Positions 10,520 through 17,924 of a stretch of 17,924 bases of DNA are shown here, piece by piece. Under the pieces are notes generated by a model. The model was not told where the DNA came from. It saw only the letters and a list, made by a program, of their open reading frames with translations, and did not search any database. This stretch comes from Phialocephala subalpina (taxonomy: Eukaryota; Ascomycota; Leotiomycetes; Helotiales; Mollisiaceae). The stretch covers positions 2,280-20,203 of the forward strand of contig FJOG01000019.1 in the NCBI GenBank assembly GCA_900073065.1. The letters are read 5' to 3'. Numbering within the stretch: position 1 is the first letter of the stretch; every line of letters begins with the position of its first letter. The translations under genes and the position numbers were made by a program.

Positions 10520-12153
10520 GAGAGATTCTGTGGAAGTTCGACGGTGGGACAGTTTGAGGACATGATGACGATCGATGCTCACACAATGGAGTTATGGTGC
10601 TCTGCTTGGAAGGAGGCTGCATGTTGAAATGCTGGACGCGAAACATACATCCACCACACATAATGGAAGATTCAGCTGGTGTATGCTTCAGTTGCCATCA
10701 AGATGGGTAGTCTAGCTATCTCAATGTACGAGAGGCTGATAAGTAGATCTGGAGCCAAGTTCATAGAATGTCGGGAAGTCTGGACTCGGACAATGACCTA
10801 CTTTCCAGACCCCTTTGCATTCTGGGACTTCGAGTAGAGCACTGCCTGCTTTTTGCTGCAAGTGCAGCACTCTCCTTTCCAACCTCTTGTATAAAAGCAC
10901 CCCAATCAGTCCCAAACAGTCTTCGTCACGAGCTAGATATTTGCTGCTTCCAGCCCTCCCAACGGCCATGACTGGCTTTGCGCCGATTCCGCCAACAACA
11001 GCATCTTGGGCTGTGGAGGAGCTCAGTTGCCCCCTATTTCGTTCCGAGAATTCTGCTGTCTCGTCTGTTCTATTATTCTTGCTGTCAAATACTTATTATT
11101 GACTTTGTTCTGCTATCAACTATCCTTTCCCGTCAGACAGTGTCCGCTCTGCTTCTAGCAACGAAATCACCCTCTATCCAACTGCTTTCAATAGTCATTT
11201 ATATGCCCGCCCTCGTCTGCAAGTCAAGGGGTAAGTAGTTAATTATCGGTTATATTTACCTTGTGTAGTATTCTATTACATAAAGATATTTTTCCAAAAC
11301 TCATCACGTTTTTTTCTCTCTGTATAAAGCATGGCAAACATTAAAAAACCATTAGCATACATTTCCCAATATTGAAAATCATCGTCTGCATCACCCAAAT
11401 GCTACAAATCCTCCCCTTCAAATGTCCTTCAAATCTTCTCGAAGCTTTTTTCCCTTTTCTTAGAAGTCCCTTCAATACCCCAACTCTAAAGATCATAAGT
11501 AGTAATATTCAAACCTTACAACCAGTTCTTGAAATTCCTTCCTTTCTTCGATATATAGAAGTTATTCACTTCCCTCACCAACCTCTTCTCTTCCTTTCTG
11601 CAGTCCGCAATCCAGTCAGCTGCATTTCTCTACATCGCAGTCATGTTTCCTTCCAATTTTGCCCTTTTGCTTTCTACAATCTCGAGGAAGAATAGTGCGT
11701 AGCTTTTGCTTGGATAGAGTGAGTTTACTTGGGGTGTTTGGGATCGGATTAATGTATAAGCAGGAAAGGTGAGCTGCGATGTCCAGGAAGGGTTGGGACT
11801 TATGAGGGAAGTAATCTTTAAGCTAGGGTTAAATATCCAAACTGGAGTCGAGGTTGGAGGGATTTTTTTGCTGGGATACAATTCTGTTGGCGTAGTTTAA
11901 GAGAGGTGCAGCTTAAATCAAAATTAGGTAGGGCCGCGTTTGCATGGAGAGGGTGGTGGAGGAGTATGTTCACTTGTCTTACTTTTCTCTTTCAAGGATT
12001 TGAAATTCATAAGTCGCGATTCAAGATTCTGCTCACACGATGTCAAGTTCACGTCAATGTTTCTCTATCTCATTCACTTCATTCTGCACATGTTCTTGAT
12101 CAGGACATTAGAGGTCGTTGTGCGTTGTAGCTACTATCTCAACGTAAGTCCTT
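10520..12153. other. Gene-poor region between the Dap1-like gene and copy B
   Basis: 1.6 kb without a recognisable gene. It contains a TATA box at 10890-10897 followed by a very short frame. A GTAAGT donor-like site near 11230 precedes a possible TAG acceptor, but the exons it would join encode nothing I can identify. The right part (11280-12150) is rich in T and CT runs on the plus strand. Confidence 0.4.
10890..10897 (+). promoter_or_regulatory. TATA box TATAAAAG
   Basis: A canonical TATA box, 71 bases before an ATG at 10968 in a good context (CGGCCATGA). That ATG opens a frame of only 44 codons ending at 11102. A small or non-coding transcript is possible. Confidence 0.3.
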
Positions 12154-12925
12154 CTAGTGGACTTGATCCAGGTAATTTTCCCTTTGTCTCAGACATCTGA
12201 ATCTGGCAGTACATAAGTAGCATGGAAAAACATCCCAGCTTTGACCTTCCGGATCAAGCCATTCACTCCCACGCCCTACGTCAGAATGATGACTACTGCC
12301 CCCTTGGCCAAACCCATGGCTTCCCCTGGGATTGTTCGGATCAAACCATTGTCTATCATTCCCACCGTTACGGCTATATTGAAATTCTGGATGTCGACTA
12401 TAATATCGATCGTAGCCCTCAGCATCACCCCCCAAAGAATTCTCCACCTGGTATTCGACGCCCGAGCGAGTCATGCCTTTTCGCAGTAAGAGCACCGTCT
12501 CCCAGCATACGGTCTGCAGTGTCGTTAATGTCCTCAAAGCTATATTCACCCGGTTCACTATGTCATCTAGCTCAAACCATGCAGTATTGGAAGTCTTCCC
12601 TAAATGGCTGCAGCCAGTTATTGACACTGTCGTTCAAACGGTCGCGTTTTTGACGCTGAGGGTCGCTAGCGCCTTCTGGCGCTTCTCGGTCGAAACCTAG
12701 GAAGTCTAGGGAGTTTCGAATGTTGTCGTTTGGGTTGGGAAGGTTGGTAAGTGCGAGTTCTTCTTGGAAGACATTGGGTAACCCAATATCCTTATGATAA
12801 TCGTCTTGATAATAATTGATTTGATTGCTTTGCCCTTCGTTAGCTACGTATTCCCTATCGTGGATTGAGCCTGTATTTTCGACGGGCCTGGGATTATCAT
12901 AATTCTCGTCGCCGTAAATATCCAT
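12154..12925 (-). pseudogene. Copy B of the unknown acidic finger family, frameshifted
   Basis: Starts at ATG 12925. Its N-terminus matches copy A in order and spacing: RP, GSI.D, EGQ, YYQDD, a LD.L..D motif, APE, then an Arg-rich segment ending in NNW. Homology then switches frame three times. Near 12590 it moves to the frame encoding FELDD.VNR; near 12550 (CCGGG) it returns to the first frame (EDINDTADRML); at the C6 run 12428-12433 it moves again to the frame that runs to the stop at 12154. The first two changes look like losses totalling nine bases; the third is one extra G in a G run (minus strand). The C-terminus ends in a finger with both Cys (12220-12222 and 12211-12213) and the final His, but the first His is Tyr (TAC, 12172-12174), a CpA-to-TpA type change. 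Two breaks lie in G runs, so sequencing error cannot be excluded. Confidence 0.75.
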
Positions 12926-13052
12926 GATGTTGTAAGAGTATGGTAATACGAAGGGATAGCTTGTTGTAGTATTGGCCTTATTATGCAAATATATTTGTGA
13001 AGAATAATGCATGTGAAAGAAGTGAGTTCTTAAATAATTGAACTCACGGTTT

Positions 13053-13080
13053 TGAATGGACGAGCGAGTCTTTCCGAATA
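13053..13080 (-). promoter_or_regulatory. Upstream block conserved with copy A
   Basis: Partner of 1873-1900, 26 of 28 bases identical, located 127 bases upstream of the copy B ATG. Its conservation despite heavy divergence of the coding part suggests recent duplication or constraint on this segment. Confidence 0.55.
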
Positions 13081-13241
13081 ATATTTCCGATGTTATTGGT
13101 TTGTTATTCTTACAAGATTGGAAACATTGAGGAATCACGTTTTATTAGGGGATGTTGATGGAACGTTTCACTGTCGTGCTTCAAGTCTCTCAAAACCATT
13201 AACTTCCGTGTCGCCAATTACTATCTAAGCTACACGTCCTT

Positions 13242-13718
13242 TCAATGGGCGTATAGCATATGGTTTTGCCTATGCGCATCTTGCGAGACTCTGGCACCTC
13301 AAATAAAGCATGAGAAGACCATGGCTTGATTTTGAAGGTCGAACCATGGACTTCCACTTTGTTGGCTGAACCACTGATTACCACTACTTGGCCTTCCACG
13401 ATAGGGCGAGTATCCGTATGGCCGATAACGGGAGCCGCCTCCAGCACGGTAAGCATAGAAACCTTCGCCTAGCATTCTGCGACCCATCAAGTCATACGTT
13501 TCTTGATTCAGAGCACCGCCAGTAAAGAGGTGCTATGCAGCCTCCTGGATATCAATAGGGTTATAGTCATTTGATTTATATTCTCTCGTCCAATTCAAAT
13601 TTCCAGGATTATAGTATCCGAAGTTTGGTGGCTGAAACCAATGGCCAATTCCATCTCTTAACGGAGGTGGTCTATCTAAGGGAATAAGGCCATCTTTGTA
13701 TTTTATTTCTAGATTCAT
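13242..13718 (-). pseudogene. Copy C of the unknown acidic finger family, 5'-truncated with in-frame stops
   Basis: One continuous frame interrupted by TAG (13533-13535) and TGA (13299-13301). It matches copy A from the Trp motif onward: DIQEAA, stop, then GGALNQETYD against DINDAALKML and GGVLSEERFD in A, then FYAY, a QWF motif and the terminal finger. After FSC the second Cys position is the TGA stop; reading through, His falls at the next two ligand positions, followed by the final stop at 13242. So spacing is fully preserved beyond the stop. The N-terminal half found in A and B is missing; the frame begins next to the RIP island, which probably destroyed or replaced it. The TAG stop could come from CAG by C-to-T at CpA; the TGA cannot come from a Cys codon by such a change. 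Confidence 0.72.
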
Positions 13719-14995
13719 TTCAAGTATAATTTACGTTCAAGTATATTTTTTCTTTAAGTTTAATATATTTACTTTGAGAATAATACTTTGCTTATTAACC
13801 CGTTACTTTTGATAATATTTATAAGAACTTTTTATTCTTTTATTAAATTTCTCGATTAATTCCGAAATTTTCTCTTTAAATTATATTATTTTTAATATAA
13901 TTTGATCAAATAATATCCTTTATATATTTAATTACTTTTGAATTATATTTTATTTATATTTCAAATTTCTTTTTAATAATAAAATTAAAAATATTATTAA
14001 ATATTTTAAGGGGGTTTTAATATTTATTTAATTTTCAAGTTTTGAAATAAATTTTTAATTTGATTAATTAAAAAGAAATTTATTTTTATATATTTAATTA
14101 AATAATTAAATAAATTTTATTTTATTTTTTTATTTATTAATATTAGAATAATTTATATTTAAAAAAAAATTATAAAATATATTAATTTTATTATATATTT
14201 CGAATTATATAATTTGTTTAATATTTATATTTATAATTATAATTTCGAATAACAATAATTATAATAAAATATTAAATTAAGAAATAATTATTTTTTATAA
14301 TTTGTTTATATTTTAAATATAAAAATATAATTTATAAATTATATTCTTAAAAATAAAAATATTTAATATTCTTATTATAATTAAGAAATACTTTAAATTA
14401 AATATTAGAATTCATTGAATATATTAATCCTAAAAATTAAATATATAATTAATATATAAATTAATTTATTATATATTATATTATTAATTTTATCGCATTT
14501 TCTTGGATTTTATAATTAGGTTAATTTATTTTGAGAATTTTTATTAAATGAATTATATATATAATCAAAGGAATATATATTTTAATTTATATAAATTTAT
14601 AAAATAATAATTTTATTTAATGTTTTTAATTAAGTATTTTATTAATTATTAGGGATTATATTAATCTCGTTAATAAAGTTTTATTATATCTCGTATTATA
14701 TAAAGGCCAAATAATAAGGTAACTCCTTTCTCTCAAAATAAGCCATGGCCAGGAGTTATTACTTCTTTTTCTCCTCGTTTAATTTTGCGTTATATACTTG
14801 ATCTCTCATTCTGAATAAAATATCCTCGAAGAATATATTCGGAGATTAAACTATGATTTAATTGATAACCATATAATTTGAATCCTTCGATCCAAGAATT
14901 ATTATCCCCGATATTATATTCGCCCTCACAATGAGCATATTTACATGGGACATCAAAGAAGAAAAGAAAAAGTAAGATAAAAAGAATTTTAGTCT
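13719..14995. repeat. A+T-rich RIP island 2
   Basis: Same character as 1-1640: long A/T runs, many TATATAA words, few CpA. No gene. From about 14700 to 14995 the composition rises towards normal, with recognisable words (GCCATGGCC), so this part may be less mutated repeat DNA. No terminal repeat or transposase domain can be read. Confidence 0.75.
14720..14758. repeat. 8-bp inverted repeat TAACTCCT/AGGAGTTA
   Basis: Perfect arms at 14720-14727 and 14751-14758 around a 23-base loop that contains GCCATGGC. It could be a hairpin or a remnant of a mobile-element end near the island edge. Short enough to be chance. Confidence 0.3.
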
Positions 14996-15225
14996 AATGG
15001 ACATAAGTTGGGATGAGGTATGAACCCCTTTAGTCATATGAAAGAGCCAGCTAATGGAAAGAGAGGGAAAACAACGTTATAGGTTAGGCTGCATAATGTG
15101 ATACAACGAAGACGCCGAGAACGAAAGTTTCCGGCAGTTAGGATATCCTCTCCCTGACAACTATACCTATTTCTAAACACCCTACTATTCACCTAGTACA
15201 CTTAACCTGTTTTGCCATCAAGTCA

Positions 15226-15552
15226 ATGACCTCTAAATCACTGACCGACTTGGGCAAGAGAAAGTGTTATTCGCCAGTATATGTTTTGTGTTGCGAAGCG
15301 TCCACTGGTTCCGAGAGCTGTCGGCCACAATTCTGTCGACCCCAAACCTATCGGCTACAGATTAGTTGGCCGCAAACCCATCCGGCGAACATTCACAACC
15401 CCAGTGAGCAATCACTAATGAGCGACCAGTACCGAGCATTGGTACAGTCGTTAGCGAAATCAGCAAAAATTTGTCCATATGATATGCGTCTGCTGTGGGA
15501 TGGCGCGGGCGCGGCTGCGACAACGGCAAGTGATCAGGTGAAAGTGATCTGA
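15226..15552 (+). CDS. Hypothetical 108-aa protein with CRPQx pentapeptide repeat
   Basis: ATG at 15226 opens a frame to TGA at 15552. Residues 32-51 are four in-frame five-residue repeats (CRPQF, CRPQT, YRLQI, SWPQT), encoded by 15-bp DNA units. The rest has no recognisable domain, no signal peptide and no membrane segment; the C-terminal half is helical-looking and Ala-rich. It may be a real small gene, an exon of a larger one, or a minisatellite that happens to be open. Confidence 0.3.
   Translation: MTSKSLTDLGKRKCYSPVYVLCCEASTGSESCRPQFCRPQTYRLQISWPQTHPANIHNPSEQSLMSDQYRALVQSLAKSAKICPYDMRLLWDGAGAAATTASDQVKVI
15319..15378 (+). repeat. 15-bp minisatellite, four units
   Basis: Units at 15319, 15334, 15349 and 15364 with consensus TGTCGGCCNCAAACC. 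A fifth, poorer unit may follow at 15379. The period is a multiple of three, so units stay in frame in the overlapping open frame. Confidence 0.6.
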
Positions 15553-15723
15553 TGCGCAACCACACACTTGCCTACTGAGAGCCACACGTTGAAGAGTAGT
15601 TCTAATCACCTGACTTCGCACGAAGGGGCTTCTTGTATAAAAATATTTTTCGCTACCCTGATTTGTGATCTCCTCGGGTTTGCATAAATCAATCAATTAG
15701 TCTCCAGCTCGGCATTAGCAAAA

Positions 15724-16130
15724 TCAAACCCGCAGCACTTTCAGAGCAGCCTCAAGACTCTCGATTTCCCGCCCCAGGACCTGACGCTGGCGTTTTGGCT
15801 CCTCATCCTCACCGGCAATCACCAAGTGCTTTTCATATAAGCCCAGCCATCCTCAATTAGATGCCCTTCGCTGCAATGAGCTTCAATATAGTCGGATTTG
15901 TCCCCCAGGCTTGCACTTATCGGTATCCACGGGACAAGGTAATCTTCGTCTATATGTGCAACCCATTGCCGTGCCAGAGTACTAATCACTATTTGAGCAT
16001 ACACCTGTTCTCGCCCTGTATACTTGAGGTGTGTAATACACGCTCCGTAAGCTTGATATTCTAGTTCGTCGATCTCGATTTGAGATGCATTGTACTTTTT
16101 GGCTTCGAAGGTAAATAGTCTGGGGGTTGT
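15724..16130 (-). pseudogene. C-terminal remnant of an unknown protein, one frameshift
   Basis: Minus-strand frame from the hAT-like element edge to about 15840 gives a coherent protein segment: PRLFTFEAKKYNASQ, then LEYQAYGACITH, a Trp-containing stretch (RQWVAHIDEDYLVPW) and GHLIEDGW. It then ends at TGA (15819), while the neighbouring frame continues with GLYEKHLVIAGEDEE and a Glu/Leu-rich helix to a natural-looking stop at 15724. I infer a frameshift around 15835-15850. The E-A-K-K followed by a Gln-containing helix recalls PD-(D/E)XK nuclease-like folds, but this is weak. The upstream part of the gene is missing. Confidence 0.5.
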
Positions 16131-16138
16131 CTTGCAGG
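16131..16138. repeat. Left target-site duplication CTTGCAGG
   Basis: 8-bp direct repeat, identical to 16295-16302, exactly bracketing the element. Eight bases is the duplication length of hAT transposons. Confidence 0.65.
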
Positions 16139-16294
16139 CAGCGTAACCAAAAAAAAAATCACGTTAATCAATTATATAATTGATTAACTTGATTAAATTA
16201 GATTTATATTAGAATATGATTATAGGTATATCGTCATGATTAGATTGTGATTAAGACCCTATAATCTAATCTAATCTAATCATTTTGTACGCTG
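16139..16294. mobile_element. 156-bp non-autonomous hAT-like element (MITE)
   Basis: Ends are inverted: CAGCGTA at 16139-16145 and TACGCTG at 16288-16294. A CAGNG start is typical of hAT termini. The inside is A+T-rich and non-coding. It holds a run of ten A, a perfect 26-bp palindrome (16163-16188), and four TAATC/AATCT tandem words near 16262-16281. Too short to encode a transposase, so it would need one in trans. The terminal match is only 7 bp, so identification rests on the ends and the target duplication together. Confidence 0.6.
16163..16188. repeat. Perfect 26-bp palindrome inside the hAT-like element
   Basis: Arms GTTAATCAATTAT and ATAATTGATTAAC with no loop. It lies 24 bases from the left end, where subterminal transposase-binding sites often occur, but no such role is shown. 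Confidence 0.6.
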
Positions 16295-16302
16295 CTTGCA
16301 GG
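16295..16302. repeat. Right target-site duplication CTTGCAGG
   Basis: Matches 16131-16138 exactly. It also overlaps the last codons of the MFS homology. Confidence 0.65.
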
Positions 16303-16784
16303 TCGGTGGTAATGACATAGCTGAGAGTAAGAATACCACCGCTTCCAACACCTTGTAAAGAGCGTCCGAAGAGGAGTAGAGTAAAATCATAAGCAACAGC
16401 GCATAGTATAGAACCCAAGGTGAATAACGTTAGAGCAGCTAGAAGCAGGTGTCTTCTTCCGAAAATATGGGACAATGAAGTAAAGGTGGGTTGGAAAACT
16501 GTAGAGCTAAGAAGAAATGAAGTCCCAGGCCAGTAAGCTTCGATTGCCGTGCCATGTAGATCTATGGATATCACCTAGCCAAAGGTTATCATTAGATTGA
16601 CAGAAACTAGGGTAATTTATACCGGTAAAGCCACAATGAGGGAAGTGGTGTCGAGAGCGCAAACGAAGTTAACAGCACAGAGTGAGCCGAATGCAGCGAT
16701 GAGCTTTCGGTGTCTATTCTTCATATGTTGTGATTCCGAATTCGATAAATCAAAGCTCGTACCTGAATTTGTGTCTTCCGACAT
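16303..16784 (-). pseudogene. Truncated MFS drug:H+ antiporter (DHA type), N-terminal part
   Basis: ATG at 16784, exon 16623-16784, intron 16575-16622, then exon 2 to the hAT-like element. It encodes a hydrophilic N-terminus, then LDTTSLIVALP (antiporter motif D1), HGTAIEAYWPGTSFLL (helix 2), LSHIFGRRHLLL (motif A), and GRSLQGVGSGGILTLS (motif B, helix 4). Homology stops at TTDLQ, where intact members continue with another 8-10 helices and several hundred residues. Beyond the element the sequence encodes an unrelated protein remnant. The frame runs a few codons into the element and stops at 16266. The transporter cannot be functional as read. Family members export drugs and toxins through the plasma membrane. 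Confidence 0.85.
16575..16622 (-). other. Intron in the MFS fragment
   Basis: 48 bases. Donor GTATAA, branch CTAATGA, acceptor GGCTAG. It joins VALP to VISIDLHGTA, restoring the standard MFS motif; unspliced, the frame meets TAA at once. Confidence 0.8.
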
Positions 16785-16830
16785 TATAGTAGTAGTTAAG
16801 GCCTGTTGACTGTAAAATAAGTTGAAAACA

Positions 16831-16840
16831 TTTATTTATA
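16831..16840 (-). promoter_or_regulatory. TATA box TATAAATAAA of the MFS fragment
   Basis: Lies 46-56 bases upstream of the MFS ATG on the minus strand, so the remnant may still keep its promoter. Confidence 0.4.
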
Positions 16841-17199
16841 TGGGAGCCAGAGGCATATCTACGAGTTGATAATAGAGTGGTACATAGTAACACAGTATCT
16901 CTCGTGAAGAGAGCTCTCAAGATTTTGGGGTAGCCCAGTTTCGGGATGGTATCGAAATGGCCCAGATCCGGGCTACTGCTATTTTTGGGAGCCACATGAA
17001 AATCAGGGACCCCATGTCCAGAGTCCACCCAGTCGCTGGCCTTCCACTCTAGACGTTCCTAGTATAGCAATCCTGCAGAGTTCGACCGGTTTCGCATACG
17101 TCTCGTCAATATCTTTCAATACTCTAGGATTCATCCGCCATGACTAATCTACCTCCAAGCCATATCTCGTGATGAGCTCCTTGCTGCTCTCGTTCTGTC
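16841..17199. other. Intergenic region between TPR gene and MFS fragment
   Basis: No supportable gene. It lies downstream of the TPR gene and upstream of the MFS remnant, both on the minus strand. Confidence 0.5.
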
Positions 17200-17924
17200 T
17201 CACACTCTACTTTCTCCGACTCTGTCGGCTTCCTCTTGCTCTGTCTCCCATTCTACTAAAGCCGCTGAAGAAGATATAAAATGATGGTGATCATCCCCAA
17301 GAACCAGCCGTCGAAGCCGCACACAGCCCCTCATAAGATCTATCGCTTCTGTACGTCGACCTTGGCCTTTTATTGTGTAGGCAAGATTGTTCATGCTAAT
17401 CAGCGTGTCTGGATGCTCCGCCCCGAGCACCCTCTTGCGACTCTCTATTACTTGCACGTATAGCCGTTCGGCCTCTTCTAATCGTCCTTGACTCTTGTAC
17501 GTCGAAGCTAAGTTAGCCACGCTGGTCAGCGTTTGTGGATGCTCCGCCCCGAGAACCCTCTTACGACTTTCTATTACTTGCACGTATAGCCGTTCGGCCT
17601 CTTCTAATCGTACTTGGCTCTTGTACGTCGAAGCTAGGTTAGCCACGCTAGTCAGCGTGTCTGGATGCTCCGCCCCGAGCACCCTCTTGCGACTCTCCAT
17701 TACTTGCACGTTTAGCCGTTCGGCCTCTTCCAATCGTCCTCGACTCCATAATGTCGATGCCAGGTTAGCTATACTGCGAAGTGTGTCTGGATGGTCCTTG
17801 CCAAACACGCTCTTGCTCGTCTCTATCAGTTGCACGTCCAGCTCTCCGGCCTCTTCCCATCGGCCTTGCTTCCTGTATGTCGACGCCAGGTTGGCCTTGC
17901 TGCGAAGCGTGTCTGGATGACGCG
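17200..17924 (-). CDS. TPR-repeat protein, C-terminal part (kinesin-light-chain-like), runs off the window
   Basis: The frame is open from the right edge to the stop at 17200, giving at least 241 residues; the start lies outside. Five 42-residue repeats are visible, each opening with HPDTL or HPQTL and followed by a pattern such as SVANLASTYKSQGRLEEAERLYVQ, the kinesin-light-chain type of TPR. They begin at 17919, 17793, 17667, 17541 and 17415. The last repeat is divergent (NNLAYTIKGQGRR) and leads to an acidic tail. TPRs bind protein partners. In filamentous fungi such arrays commonly form the C-terminus of NACHT/NB-ARC NLR-like proteins or phosphorylase-domain proteins, but the N-terminal domain is not in view, so the class is open. 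Confidence 0.88.
   Translation of the reverse strand, partial: RHPDTLRSKANLASTYRKQGRWEEAGELDVQLIETSKSVFGKDHPDTLRSIANLASTLWSRGRLEEAERLNVQVMESRKRVLGAEHPDTLTSVANLASTYKSQVRLEEAERLYVQVIESRKRVLGAEHPQTLTSVANLASTYKSQGRLEEAERLYVQVIESRKRVLGAEHPDTLISMNNLAYTIKGQGRRTEAIDLMRGCVRLRRLVLGDDHHHFISSSAALVEWETEQEEADRVGESRV
17290..17919 (-). repeat. Five tandem 126-bp coding repeats
   Basis: Exact 126-base spacing of the HPDTL codons. Units three and four (17542-17667 and 17416-17541) are nearly identical in DNA as well as protein, while the outer units are more diverged, suggesting recent internal duplication or gene conversion. Confidence 0.85.

Noticed and set aside
10815..11238. Overlapping small plus-strand frames after the TATA box at 10890
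   Set aside because: None has a domain or a coherent splice model; only the TATA box itself is reported.
15362..15696. Minus-strand open frames opposite the CRPQ repeat frame
   Set aside because: No domain, and the 15-bp repeats give no meaningful peptide pattern on this strand.
17495..17920. 141-codon plus-strand open frame
   Set aside because: Antisense of the TPR repeats; its apparent repeats simply mirror the 126-bp coding units.

Overview
The window looks like nuclear DNA of a filamentous ascomycete (Pezizomycotina; a Helotiales-type leotiomycete is my guess from overall style, not proven). Evidence: short introns (48-206 bp) with GT...AG ends, several with CTAAC-type branch points; a Dap1/PGRMC haem protein of fungal type; a fungal drug-transporter fragment; a kinesin-light-chain-like TPR protein; and two extremely A+T-rich blocks poor in CpA and rich in TpA, as left by repeat-induced point mutation (RIP). 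No tRNA, rRNA or CRISPR array was seen.

Layout from left to right. 1-1640 is an A+T-rich RIP island. 2044-2766 (+) is an intact 240-aa acidic, Tyr/Asn-rich protein of a family I do not recognise (copy A), ending in a decayed C2H2 zinc finger. 3452-5200 has no convincing gene but holds six TATA-like motifs spaced alternately about 430-445 and 140-160 bp apart, which suggests a decayed three-unit tandem repeat of about 0.6 kb. 5928-8186 (-) is a three-exon gene for a 635-aa disordered protein with a helical C-terminus. 9842-10519 (+) is a three-exon Dap1-like cytochrome b5-fold haem protein. 12154-12925 (-) and 13242-13718 (-) are two broken paralogues of copy A (copies B and C). 13719-14995 is the second RIP island. 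15226-15552 (+) is a possible small gene with a Cys-Arg-Pro-Gln pentapeptide repeat. 15724-16130 (-) is a frameshifted remnant of an unknown protein. 16139-16294 is a 156-bp element with hAT-like ends and an 8-bp target duplication. 16303-16784 (-) is a truncated MFS transporter. 17200-17924 (-) is the C-terminus of a TPR protein that runs off the right edge.

The two ordinary genes (5928-8186 and 9842-10519, divergently transcribed) form a conserved core. It is flanked by inverted copies of the unknown family, and outside those by RIP islands. The most interesting material is this family: three copies in 12 kb, a 28-bp upstream block shared by A and B, and a different lost zinc ligand or stop in the terminal finger of each copy. 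Next come the spaced TATA array and the hAT-like element sitting exactly at a transporter breakpoint. All gene models are read by eye; splice sites are supported by frame and consensus only.
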